From contig OY282378.1 of the NCBI GenBank assembly GCA_958295835.1, positions 5,357,694-5,421,693 of the forward strand: 64,000 bases of DNA, read 5' to 3'. Shown here piece by piece: positions 56,801 through 63,709 of the stretch. Numbering within the stretch: the stretch's first letter is position 1; each line of letters starts with the position of its first letter. This stretch comes from an uncultured Gammaproteobacteria bacterium (lineage in GTDB: Bacteria; Pseudomonadota; Gammaproteobacteria; HK1). Position numbers and translations under genes: made by a program. The notes beneath the pieces were generated by a model that was not told the DNA's origin, did not search any database, and saw only the letters and a program-made list of their open reading frames with translations.

Positions 56801-58942
56801 GCTCGAAGTCTCGCCCGCGTCGATCGTCAGCCTCGTCGCGCTCAGCGTCGTCCCCGCCGGCGCCGTCAGCGTGATCGCCGTCGGGGCCGTCGATGCCCGG
56901 CTCAGCCGCGCCGAGACTGTGGTCGAATTGCCCGCCCCGCTCTCGTTGATCGAGGTACTGCCCAGCGCCAGCGTCACCCTCGACGCATCGTCGTCCACAT
57001 TCAAACCCGACAGCGTCTTGTCCGGAACTTTCGTGTTGTCGTTGTAGATCGCATCGCCGCTCGCCGCCGCCACCGTGATCGTGTACGAGCGGTCGCTGTC
57101 CTGCACGTTTTCGTCCACGCCCGTCACCGTCACCGTCTGCGGATCGTCCCACTTGAACTCGTTGTTGCCGCTGTTCGCCGTCGCCGCGAACTTCAGGGTC
57201 GCCGGACTCACCGTCGCCTCGTCCGTGTCGCCGCCGGTGACGCCGATGGTGACGGTCACCGCCGCCGTCGGCTCGCTCGCCAGGTGCACCGTGAACGTGT
57301 CCGTGCGGCCGGAGCCGGCCGCCTCCGTTGTCGACACCGAATTCTTCGATACCGTCAGGCCCGCTTCGTCGTCGTCGGTGATCGTCAGCGCGGCCCCCGA
57401 CACCACGCCCCCCGCATGGCTGTTCTGCGCCGTGCCCGACACCGTCACCGCGCGGTTCGCGCCGACGTCGATGTCGTTGTCCACCGCCGTGATGGACGCC
57501 GTGTCCGAACTGTTCGCGGTCTCTCCCGCCGCGATCGTGATGGTCGCGTCCGCGCCCACCGCGTACGCCCCCGACACCGCCGTCACCGTGATCGTCGTCG
57601 CCTCGCTCGAGGGATTGCTCAGCGTCGCCGACACCGTGGTCATCGTCTCGCTCGCCGTGCCGCTCGACTCCTCGATCGTGGTATCCGCCACCGCCAGCGT
57701 CACCGTCGGCGTATCGTCGTCGTCGGTGATCGTCAGCGCGGCCCCCGACACCTCGCCCGCTCCCTGGCTGTTCTGCGCCGCGCCCGTCACCGTCACCGAG
57801 CGGTGCGGCTCGTCCTTCGTATTGTTCACCGCCGTGATGGAGACCGTGTCCGAACTGTTCGTGGTGTCCCCCGCCGCGATCGTGATGGTCGCGTCCGAAC
57901 CCACCGAGTACAGCCCCGAGGCCGCCTGCACCGTCACCGTGGTCGCTTCGCTGGAGGGGTGGCTCAGCGTCGCCGACACCGCGCTCGTCCCGCCGTTTTC
58001 CGAGATCGATGAGTCCGCCGCCGCTAGCGTCACCGTCGGCGCATCGTCGTCGTCGGCGATCGTCAGCGAAGCGATCAGCGGCGGCGGCTCGCCCGCGAGG
58101 CTCGACGTCCCCGTCACGGTCACCATCCGGTCCGGCGCGTCCGTCGTGTTGTTCTCCGCCGTGAGCGTCACCTGCCGGTGCGCCGCCGTAGCCGCGTCCG
58201 CGCTCGAGGTCTCGCCCGCGTCGATCGTCAGCGTCGTCCCGCTCAGCGATGTCCCCGCCGGCGCCGTCAGCGTGATCGTCGCCGCCTCCGTCGTCGCTCG
58301 GCTCAGCCGCGCCTCGATCGTGGTCGAATTGCCCGCCCCGCTCTCGTCGATCGAGGTCTCGCCCAGCACCAGCGTCGCCGCCGGAGGCTCGTCGTCCTGC
58401 ACCGTCAGCGTGGCGGAGGTGACGACAGGGGTTGCGTCACTGGTGCTATACCAGTAATCGCTGCCTCTGCTCGGGTGGTAGGGAACCGAACCCGTTATCG
58501 TCACTTTCCGGTCGCCGTTGCTCAGCCCGTCGTCCGTGACCCTGATCGTCACTGTTCCACTGGACATGCGCGGCAGATCGACAGTATTTCCGGTAGTGAA
58601 AGTCAATCGCTTATTGGCGCTCAGAACGGCGCCGCCTGCTTGGAGTTCTCCGCCGACGATGAAGATATCTATATACGCGCTCTGATTGGTCGCCGGATCC
58701 GGATGGGCGAATAATTGGCGGCATTCTGCAGATGTGCAGTTGGCGGTAACGGTAATGGTGTCCCCTGAATTCTCCGCAATCGTGTCCGAAGACAACTTGA
58801 TCTCGAAATGATAGTGTGCGTCGTAATCGGGCAATAGGACATGCGCTTTCGCCAGAGACGCCGCGAACAGCAGCGGCGCAGCCAGCAGCGCCGCGAAAAC
58901 AACGCCTGCACTCCAACTTTTATTGTCAGCTTCGGATCGCAC
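47843..58942 (-). CDS. Giant Calx-beta repeat autotransporter
   Basis: About 3700 residues. I prefer the GTG at 58942 (preceded by TAGGAG at 14 bp), which gives a clean signal peptide ending AAPLLFAASLAKA. The ATG at 58987 is donated by the IS4 terminus. About twenty Calx-beta domains follow, ending in 'ITDDD' calcium-binding motifs. Two types alternate: ones with GTATSGTDYTAITGGTLTFA and ones with VTLALGSTSINESG. Two putative Ig/cadherin-like domains (LPEGLEYTAPADA) come next, then a C-terminal autotransporter beta-barrel (AWGAGDYRSLAGDGDG..., LGYGRGDVTLLDGEAG) ending RGRVRW with a terminal aromatic. It would be a calcium-stiffened surface adhesin. Repeat units are highly similar at DNA level. 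Confidence 0.88.
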   Translation of the reverse strand: MRSEADNKSWSAGVVFAALLAAPLLFAASLAKAHVLLPDYDAHYHFEIKLSSDTIAENSGDTITVTANCTSAECRQLFAHPDPATNQSAYIDIFIVGGELQAGGAVLSANKRLTFTTGNTVDLPRMSSGTVTIRVTDDGLSNGDRKVTITGSVPYHPSRGSDYWYSTSDATPVVTSATLTVQDDEPPAATLVLGETSIDESGAGNSTTIEARLSRATTEAATITLTAPAGTSLSGTTLTIDAGETSSADAATAAHRQVTLTAENNTTDAPDRMVTVTGTSSLAGEPPPLIASLTIADDDDAPTVTLAAADSSISENGGTSAVSATLSHPSSEATTVTVQAASGLYSVGSDATITIAAGDTTNSSDTVSITAVNNTKDEPHRSVTVTGAAQNSQGAGEVSGAALTITDDDDTPTVTLAVADTTIEESSGTASETMTTVSATLSNPSSEATTITVTAVSGAYAVGADATITIAAGETANSSDTASITAVDNDIDVGANRAVTVSGTAQNSHAGGVVSGAALTITDDDEAGLTVSKNSVSTTEAAGSGRTDTFTVHLASEPTAAVTVTIGVTGGDTDEATVSPATLKFAATANSGNNEFKWDDPQTVTVTGVDENVQDSDRSYTITVAAASGDAIYNDNTKVPDKTLSGLNVDDDASRVTLALGSTSINESGAGNSTTVSARLSRASTAPTAITLTAPAGTTLSATRLTIDAGETSSADADTVAHRQVTLTAVDNTTDAPNRMVSVTGSASNAAVVADPAPVSLTIADDDNAPTVTLSLSSASLSENGGTATVSATLSNPSSEATTVTVQAASGLYTVGADATITIAAGETANSSDTASIAAVNNMKDEPNRSGTVTASAQNSRGVGMVTGAPLTIADDDDAPTVTLAVTDAAIEESSSTASETMTTVSATLSNPSSEATTVTVAAVSGAYAVGADATITIAAGETANSSDTASITAVDDDIDVGASRIVTVTGTAQNSRGAGAVTGAALTITDDDEAGLTVSKNSVSTTEAAGGGRTDTFTVQLDTEPTATVTVTIGVTGGDTDEAAVSPATLKFAATANSGNNEFKWDDPRQVTVTGQDDSASDGDRSYTITVAAASGDAIYNDNAKVPDETVSGSNADDDAPKVTLALGSTSINESGTGNSTTVSARLSRASTAPTAITLTAPAGTSLDATRLTIDAGETSSADADTAAHRQVTLTAVDNDVDAADRMVSVTGSASNAVAVADPAAVSLTIADDDTAGLTVSKSSVSTSEPNGRDSFTVKLDTEPTATVTVTIGVTAGDTDEATVSPTTLKFAAAANSGNNEFKWDDPRQVTVTGQDDGASDGDRSYTITVAAASTDANYNALSKTVSGLNADDDVPRVTLELTETEIAESGEFNSTGIFAFLDRASTAPTTITVTAPPGTTLSETRMGETLLTLDTLTIDAGKLSSRSADTVAPRQLTLRAVDNGLDAPDRVVMVTGTATNSATVSGPAGVSLTITDDDTARLEATTVRLPLRTSEAAGPPVSIRVRLRSQPTATVTLSIRSSDTGEATVTPSTLKFAAVADIRDLDDPVYEWNVPREVTVRGVDDLEDDNYQPFAITVTAASADTKYHGQSLRVTGVNLDDDDPEVKLSLSDDSISENGGTTEVSAALTEVSYQTVTITFSDVAGAYTVPSDANTIMIEAGETKSTDRVTLTAVDNTTDSPDRSGTVRGISSPRAEVVGAKLTLEDDDDAPTVTLAVADNTIKENSDTASETMTTVSATLSHASSEDTTITVTPVPGAYTVGSDATITIAAGETENSSDTASITAVNNTRDEPDRMVTVTGSAANSHEAGSVTGVSLTITDDDATPSITLTVDDNSVGEGDGATLITVTATVDGTTRFAEATTVTVSVAGSGTAGAVDFAAVTDFDIELAAGAASDTGSFTLTPTDDTTDETDETITVSGASGSLTVNPATISLTDDDSAPTLSIDPPSVTEGDSGSTNLTFTVTLSAASGRQVTVAYADAGTGTATSGTDYTAITGGTLTFAAGTTSRTFDVSVTGDTLDEANETVVVTLGGATNATISTASGTGTITDNDDAPTLSIDSPSVTEGDSGATNLTFTMTLSAASGRLVTVDWAEGTGGTATSGTDYTAITGGTLTFAVGATSQTFDVSVTGDVLDEANETVIATLSNAANATISTASGTGTITDDDAAPTAITLTVDDSSVGEGAGATTITVTATVDGTTRFGAATTVTVSVAGSGTATAVDFAAVADFDIEIAAGAASRAGTFTLTPTDDTEDETDETITVSGASGGLMVNPATISLTDNDGAPSLSIDSPSVTEGDSGSKNLTFTVTLSPASGQQVTVAYADAGTGTATSGTDYTAITGGTLTFAAGTTSRTFNVSVTGDVLNEVNETVVVTLSGATNATISTASGTGTGTITDNDGAPSLSIDSPSVTEGNSGATNLTFTATLSAASGRQVTVAWADAGTGTATSGTDYTAITGGTLTFTAGTTSRTFDVSVTGDTTDEADETVVVTLSNAANATIGTATGTGTITDDDGAPTVSIDSPSVMEGDSGSADLTFTATLSAASGRQVTVDWAEGTGGTATSGTDYTAITGGTLTFAAGTTSRTFDVSVTGDTLAEANETVVVSLSDAANATISTASGTGTITNDDGPALAVDSPSVTEGDSGSANLTFTATLSAASGQQVTVDWAEGTGGTATSGTDYTAITGGTLTFAAGTTSRAFNVSVTGDTTDEADETVVVTLSNAANATIGTATGTGTITDDDGAPTVSIDSPSVMEGDSGSADLTFTVTLSAASGRQVTVGYADAGTGTATSGADYTAIPAGTLTFAPGTTSQTIAVTVTGDATDEANETVVVTLSAPVNATLAAAAGTGTVTNDDADLRVETTGPGTTTRTVNGHTVTVVVGDGVPAGVVVILPVALDRDVALRFAPPAPGVPFESARFGLGEDPDRRTVVDVTAQPVPSGGLELCLPVAASLRAEAGERGLRLLHYGEAGWAPVARSRDDAARGLVCASGVAALSPFAVGYDDLKPTFADAALAPQRYREGTEIDPLALPAATGGDGPLAYALAPALPEGLEYTAPADATSGGTLAGTPAVPAQTAAWTLTATDADGDTATLTFTIEVAPDVSDLVPSFGDAQVPPQRYVQDLEIAPLALPAATGGDLPLTYALTGPGPASDLALPEGLEYTAPADARSGGTLAGTSTVPAQAAAWTLTATDADGDTATLRFTIEVLDRLRVRLKGINEAILPDLSRAMTASTLDAVSGRIGQALSPDGAAAPGAMAPADVLTGFAGLLQANEQALEDGTWSWKQGLAGRRFALALSGDGERDGAGGGAVTDAGARVTAWGAGDYRSLAGDGDGSGVDWDGHLFGAHLGMDARFGAGGLAGLALSVSKGRFDYTDTSAYALGETVEGEYESRMTSAHPYVGWAWPAGRHAWASLGYGRGDVTLLDGEAGRQTSDSTLRSAAAGGSVRVLSGEGPGVFGPVTVDLKGEAWTTRLAVEDNGERIAGLAVGTHRLRVAAEGARAFALGGGAAFTPSVELGMRLDGGDGETGAGVELGGGLDYAHPALGLSADVAGRVLLAHEGGTEDWSVGGAVRLEPASGRGLSLRLAPSYGETGGGLSRLWEGGVAGSGATGTTGASAPNGESPAARLDTEMGYGLAAFAGVLTPYGGLDLSEGGARGYRLGARFLLGPACELGLEGERRESRTERAEHGLMLRGRVRW
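50400..53500 (-). repeat. Calx-beta repeat array, unit about 330 bp
   Basis: Consecutive domains share long near-identical DNA stretches (for example GATGGCCGTGTAGTCCGTCC and neighbouring blocks recur at roughly 330-340 bp). The array will undergo recombination and is at risk of mis-assembly. Confidence 0.85.
54900..58400 (-). repeat. Higher-order Calx-beta repeat, period about 1.4 kb
   Basis: A block of several domains is repeated. The segment encoding AAASGDAIYNDN lies at about 55650 and 57050, and a diverged form at about 54910. Flanking GLTVSKNSVSTTEAAG and TLALGSTSINESG blocks recur with the same spacing. The expansion thus happened by duplicating multi-domain units. Confidence 0.75.
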
Positions 58943-58984
58943 GGCTCTATCGAATACTCCTAGGTGGGAGGGGGGTGATCGTCC

Positions 58985-60339
58985 CATAAGCGCTAACTTG
59001 TTTTCCGAACTGGTTTGCGTACCATGACACGCCGGTTTGCAACGCGGAGGCTGGCGAGTGAACGAGGATTGGGAAGTGCTGATGGCGTTTCTGCCAAGTG
59101 ATTGGCGCACGCTGGCCGACGACACCGGGGCTCTGAAGGGCCTGCGCAAGGACAAATCGGTCGAGAACCTGCTGCGCACGCTTCTGCTGCACTTGGGGTG
59201 CGGGCACTCGTTGCGTGAAACCGTGGTGCGGGCCAGGAAGGCGCGTCTGGGCGATCTGTCCGATGTCGCGCTGCTCAAGCGGCTGAGGAAGTCGAGGGAC
59301 TGGCTGCACGCCTTGTGCGTGGAGCTGTTCCGCGACTACGGCGTTGGTGTTGCCGACAGCGATGGCTTCGAGGTCAGGGCGTTCGATGCGACGACGGTGA
59401 AGGAGCCTGGCAAGACCGGTGGGCTGTGGCGGGTCCACTACAGCGTGCGCCTCCCGTCGTTGGCCTGCGACTTCTTCAAGCTCACGCCCACCCGGGGTCC
59501 GGGGACTGGCGAGTCGTTCTCGCACTTCCCCATCGCTCCCGGTGACTTCATTGTGGCCGACCGCGGCGACTCGACAGCCAACGGCATCGGGCACGTGGTA
59601 TGCGCGGGTGGTTATGTGACGGTGCGTGTGAACACCGGTTCGCTGGCGTTTCACACGGCTCGGGGCGAGTCGTTCGACCTGCTCGGGGCGGTCACGTCGC
59701 TCAAGCGCGCCGGCGCCGTGCGGTCGTGGCCGGTGACGGTGGTGTCCGGCGATGGGGTGGTGTCGGGTCGGGTGTGTGCGTTGCGAAAGACCCGGGAAGC
59801 GGTCCGGATGGCCCATGAGAGATTGCATCGGACGGCTTCGCGCAAGGGGACGCAGCTTCAGCCCGAGACGCTGGAGTTTGCGCGCTACGTCATTGTATTC
59901 ACGACGTTTCCCGCGCTCATGAGCGCCTCGCAGGTGCTGGAGTGGTATCGCATCCGCTGGCAGGTCGAGTTGGTGTTCAAGCGGTTCAAGTCGCTGGCGC
60001 AGTTGGGGCATCTGCCGAAATACGATGACGAGAGCGCCAAGGCTTGGCTGTACGGCAAGCTGCTGGTGGCGTTGCTGGTGGAGAAGCTGATTCGCCATGC
60101 CATCGCGATTTCCCCCTGGGGATACGACCTGGAGGCGACATCGCCCCCACAGTGCGTGGCGTGACTTCAAGTTCGTGCTCAACCAGGTGATGCGAAGCAT
60201 CGAACCCCCGATGGCGTTGACGCGGATGCTGGGCGAATGGAACGACATCTCCAGAGCATTGGCTGAACCGCCTCGCCGTCGCTTCCCTCAATTGTCGGAA
60301 TACTTCGATTATTGATGAAAAAACAAGTTAGCGCTTATG
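58985..60339 (+). mobile_element. IS4-family insertion sequence (1355 bp)
   Basis: The ends are perfect inverted repeats CATAAGCGCTAACTTGTTTT / AAAACAAGTTAGCGCTTATG. They are flanked by an 11-bp target duplication GGTGATCGTCC (58974-58984 and 60340-60350), which is the size typical for IS4. It encodes one transposase with a frameshift. It is inserted in the 3' end of the short Calx-beta gene just upstream of the giant autotransporter gene. Confidence 0.93.
59058..60315 (+). pseudogene. IS4-family transposase, frameshifted near the C-terminus
   Basis: The start is the GTG at 59058 (VNEDWEVLMAFLPSDWRTLA), with GGAGG 8 bp upstream. The DDE core is visible: VRAFDATTVKEPG (first Asp), FIVADRGDSTANGIGHV (second Asp), and VLEWYRIRWQVELVFKRFKS (catalytic Glu in YREK-like context). 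At about 60146-60150 a run of five Cs shifts the frame. Four Cs would give TSPHSAWRDFKFVLNQVM and run on to the stop at 60315, restoring a full-length protein of about 420 residues. The catalytic core is intact, but the tail may matter for activity. Confidence 0.88.
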
Positions 60340-60780
60340 GGTGATCGTCCCCGTCCTGCTCGCCGTCGCGAGCGTCGCGTTCGTCGGGCTGCTCAGGGTC
60401 ACCACGATGGTCTCGTTCGCTTCGTCCAGCGCGTCGCCCGTCACCGACACGTTGAAGGTCTGGCTGGTCGTCCCCGCCGCGAAGGTCAGTGTGCCGCCGG
60501 TGATCGCCGTGTAGTCCGTCCCGGATGTGGCCGTCCCGCTCGTTCCTTCCGCCCAGTCCACCGTCACCTGCTGGCTGCCCACCGCGCTCAACGTCACCGT
60601 GAACGTCAGGTTCTTCGAGCCGCTGTCCCCCTCCGTCACGCTCGGCGAGTCGATCGACAGCGACCGCGTCTGCGCGGCGGCATCGGGCGCGGCGACGGCG
60701 AGGACAAGGAGCAGCAAGGAGACAAGGCCGGCGATCCAGCCGGGGCGCAAGCCGGCGATCCAGCCAACGTCAGGGTACAT
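60328..60780 (-). pseudogene. Short secreted Calx-beta protein, 3' end disrupted by IS4
   Basis: It reads from the ATG at 60780 (MYPDVGWIAGLRPGWIAGLV). A long hydrophobic signal segment (LVSLLLLVLAVAAPDAAAQ) precedes one Calx-beta domain (SLSIDSPSVTEGDSGSKNLT, then GTDYTAITGGTLTFAAGTTS, ending TGTIT). Removing the IS restores 'TGTITPLPPRSIR' and a TAG stop, four bases before the GTG of the giant gene. The two were therefore a tight operon. Now the frame ends in the IS (HKR stop). An upstream in-frame ATG at 60870 lies in the IS4 relic and adds another Calx-beta fragment (PSVSINSPSVSEGDGGT). Confidence 0.8.
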
Positions 60781-60893
60781 CGTGCCGCCGTCCCCTTCCG
60801 ACACGCTCGGCGAGTTGATGGAAACCGACGGATTCGGCGCCTGCCCGGCGGCATCGAGAGCGGGGGGCATAAGAGCTAACTTGTTTTCCGATC

Positions 60894-61263
60894 CAGGAGT
60901 CTGCGCCGCAGAAAGATAGCCCGGCCCGGAACGACGCTGTAGGGGCGACGCATGCGTCGCCCCTACCGACGGTGATGTCCCCGTGTTTGGCGACACCACG
61001 GTACGGCGCCAATCCAACGACCGACCAGTCGCCCCTGCCGCCGGTGATGTCCCCCGTGTTTGGCGACACCGCGGTACGGCGCCAATCCAACGACCGACCA
61101 GTGCGGGCGCCGGTACTCCGGCGCGTAAGGGGAACATCTTTCTGCCATCGGGACACCTCCGCACAATGGTCAGGGGTCCACCAAAGCAACTGCGCCGCAG
61201 ACTGTAGGGGCGACGCATGCGTCGCCCCTACCGCCGCATCGTTTTCTGCGGCGCAGACTCCTG
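60894..61263. mobile_element. MITE-like element, 370 bp
   Basis: Perfect 21-bp terminal inverted repeats start at 60894 (CAGGAGTCTGCGCCGCAGAA) and end at 61263. No gene lies inside. It contains two copies of a 28-bp perfect palindrome (GTAGGGGCGACGCATGCGTC..., 60939-60966 and 61204-61231) and a 71-bp tandem repeat. It is inserted in the IS4 relic. Confidence 0.7.
60959..61102. repeat. 71-bp tandem duplication inside the MITE
   Basis: Two copies, at about 60959-61031 and 61030-61102, share GGTGATGTCCCCGTGTTTGG and AATCCAACGACCGACCAGT and differ at only a few positions. Confidence 0.8.
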
Positions 61264-61303
61264 AGTTTTGCGTGCCATGACGCGCGGGTTTGCAACGCGG
61301 AGG

Positions 61304-61774
61304 TGCGCAGAAACGGCTCCTTCATGCGCCCGAAGACTTCCATATCGACGCACCCCTCGCCCCGGACAGCGTCGACAGAAGAGCGATCATCAGCATCTCG
61401 TGAAGGTCATGGCGTGTTGCGTGGCTACCCTGAGGTCTTCAATCCCTTGAAAAACAATGGGAATCTCCCGCACCAGGAATCCCCGGCCCGGGACCGATCG
61501 AAATCTGGCGATCCATCTTTACATACGAGCCACGACGGCGACCATGCCGCCTCGCGGTCGTGGAGGAAACATTGCGCCGCCCGGTTGCGGAGACCATTTC
61601 TTGCCTCAAAAAATACTTCCATGAATTCAACAGGTTGCTGGATGTTACATACGAGCGGCGTTGTCCCGAGGCACGCGGTGCCCGGGGATTGCCGGGGATG
61701 ACGGCACTGTACTTCCTGCCCGTGCTGGCGGGAGGAGGGTTCGCGTTCGACGACGCGGAGTACAGCAATTTCCG
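61304..61774. other. No recognised gene; flank of IS copy 2
   Basis: About 470 bp. A plus-strand frame of 72 codons (61560-61778) reads LRRPVAETISCLKKYFHEFN and ends in the IS target site, but has no known domain. Minus-strand frames are equally obscure. Confidence 0.4.
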
Positions 61775-61876
61775 CTAACCCATCTTTACCACTCCACCCC
61801 ACAATATCTCATTGCATCATACAGTTACGATGGTCGAGGTCGGCGAGTGGCACTACAATCGTGTGCCGAGGGTCGT

Positions 61877-63709
61877 TCAGACGAGGGTTTTGCGGACCCC
61901 TCCGGGTGCGTGGTCGATGCCCAGGGCCTCGTAGATGGCCTGCTGGGGTGGTTCGGCGCGGGTGGCTTTTCGCACGTGCAGGGTGCGCCCGTCGGCGCGT
62001 CGGAAGGTGGCGGTGATGCGCTGCTGCCCTTCGAGGATTCGGCGAAGGGTGGTCCAACGGGCGCACTGGCCGGTTTGGCGCAGGCGCCGGCGAATCACCT
62101 GGACGAGTTGATAGGCGATGACGGTGATGAACAGATGGCCTTCGGCGCGGATGGGCTTGTGGTGATAGATGGGGCGCAGGCCGAGTTCGGATTTCAACGA
62201 GCGGAACACGGCCTCGATGTCGGTGAGGGTGAAGTAGGTGCGCCACAGGGTGGATTCGTCCCAATCGGTTTGATTGGTGCGCAGGCAGTACACGCCGGGG
62301 TGGGTCAGCATGGAGCCGGGGAGCGCACGGCGGGTGAAGCGTACGGCGGTGGCACGCTCGCCGGTCTCGTCGGTGTCGAGTTCGATGTCGTAGTGTTGGG
62401 CGACGCCGCGGCTTGTCTCTTTGAGCCGCCCGATGCGCTGCCAGACTTGGTCGGTGCGTTTGTGGGTGCGGGGTTTGGACAGCCCGTCGGAGAGCCGGGT
62501 GAGGGCGGCCTCGAAGCGTTGGGCGAAGCGCTCGACGATGGCGCGCTCCTTGGCGGCGCGCGCTTCGGAGAAGCAATACAGGCGCACCTCCTGGGCGTCG
62601 TCGCTGAGGACCTTGTGCAGATGCACGCGGTGATGGGAGGCGGTCTCGATGGACAGCGCCGCGTCGGCGTCGAAGTGGCGGGTGCGTTCGCGGCTGACTA
62701 CCAGGTAGCGGTATTGGTGCTCGCGCAGCCAGCGCACGCGGTCTTCGGTGGCGATGCCGCGGTCCATCACCACCAGGGCGCCGCGCGGGGCGTTGAGGGC
62801 GTCGAGCATCTGGGCGAGGGTGTGATGTTCGCGCACGTTGCCGGCGAAGACTTGGGAGCGGCGCACGAAGCCGCTGGCGTCGAGCACCAGTCCCAAGGTG
62901 AGCAGCGGGCAGTCGGTGCGTTTGTCCTTGGAGTGTCCGCGCCGGGCGTTGGGTTGTCCGCTCGCCTCGCCCTCGAAGCCTGCCCCCGCGTGGGGTAAGC
63001 GGGGGTAGGTATTGGTCAGGTCGTAGAGGGTGACGGTGGGGTGGAGGTCGAACAGGTCCATCGCCCGGTCGAAGAGGGGGCGTTCGATGGCTTCGCGGTG
63101 CGCCATCAGCGCATCGCAGGCGCGGTACAGTCGCATCGGCCCCATCATCTCGAAGTCCACGCCCAGGAGTTCGCCCAGGGCGCTGCGTTCGCCCAGCCAG
63201 CGCCGGGTGGCGCGCTCGGAGCCTGGCCGGGCCATACGCGCGATGATGGAGCCGATGGCGGCGGTGCGTAACGACGCCCCGATGCCCAGTGCTTCGAGCC
63301 GCGTGCGCAGGCCGAGCTGGTCCATCGCCCACAGGCCGACGTGCTCCACGCCGACCGAGCGGGGGCGAATCAGTTCCAGGGAGTCGACGTCGACGGGTTG
63401 GAAGTCGTGCCTCTGGCTCGCCGGCGAGGATGCAGCGCCGATGCGCTCACCGGCGAGCAGCAGCGCGGTGATGCGTTGGGCGTGTGATTCGAGCGCCGGG
63501 GGGCCATCGGGTGGCAGTGGTAGCTGACCGGCGAGGAGTTCGTCGATGCGCCGGCACAGCACCGGCCACTCGCTTGGTGCGACGTCGAAGTGCCGTCCCA
63601 GGTTGAGCAGGGTGCGTTGTCGCACCTTCGAGCCGGTGCGCTCGGAGCGCACGAGGCGGAAGGTGAAGTACTCGCCGATGCTGCGGGTACGGGTGCGGCG
63701 GATGAACAT
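61877..63709 (-). CDS. IS1634-like DDE transposase, copy 2
   Basis: This 610-residue transposase is nearly identical to the one at 7831-9636, with a nine-residue insertion (PRLPHAGAG) between LYDLTNTY and FEGEASGQP. The insertion comes from a 27-bp palindromic sequence and keeps the frame. All catalytic blocks (VVMDRGIATEDRVRWL, TDIEAVFRSLKSELG) are present. Whether the insertion, close to the first catalytic strand, affects activity cannot be told. Confidence 0.9.
   Translation of the reverse strand: MFIRRTRTRSIGEYFTFRLVRSERTGSKVRQRTLLNLGRHFDVAPSEWPVLCRRIDELLAGQLPLPPDGPPALESHAQRITALLLAGERIGAASSPASQRHDFQPVDVDSLELIRPRSVGVEHVGLWAMDQLGLRTRLEALGIGASLRTAAIGSIIARMARPGSERATRRWLGERSALGELLGVDFEMMGPMRLYRACDALMAHREAIERPLFDRAMDLFDLHPTVTLYDLTNTYPRLPHAGAGFEGEASGQPNARRGHSKDKRTDCPLLTLGLVLDASGFVRRSQVFAGNVREHHTLAQMLDALNAPRGALVVMDRGIATEDRVRWLREHQYRYLVVSRERTRHFDADAALSIETASHHRVHLHKVLSDDAQEVRLYCFSEARAAKERAIVERFAQRFEAALTRLSDGLSKPRTHKRTDQVWQRIGRLKETSRGVAQHYDIELDTDETGERATAVRFTRRALPGSMLTHPGVYCLRTNQTDWDESTLWRTYFTLTDIEAVFRSLKSELGLRPIYHHKPIRAEGHLFITVIAYQLVQVIRRRLRQTGQCARWTTLRRILEGQQRITATFRRADGRTLHVRKATRAEPPQQAIYEALGIDHAPGGVRKTLV
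62979..63005. repeat. 27-bp in-frame palindromic insertion in transposase copy 2
   Basis: Absent from copy 1 (compare position 8935). CCTGCCCCCGC (62979) can pair with GCGGGGGTAGG (62999-63009) around a nine-base loop, with one mismatch. Confidence 0.85.

Larger units (their letters stand above)
60868..61303 (+). mobile_element. IS4 left-end relic, interrupted by a MITE-like element
   Basis: CATAAGAGCTAACTTGTTTT (60868) and, after the MITE, GCCATGACGCGCGGGTTTGC plus AACGCGGAGG (about 61276-61303) match the first 70 bp of the IS4-type element at 58985. The rest of that IS is missing. Confidence 0.7.

Noticed and set aside
55373..58012. 879-codon plus-strand frame over the Calx-beta repeats
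   Set aside because: Arg-rich shadow of the repeat-encoded minus-strand protein; repetitive only because the real gene is.
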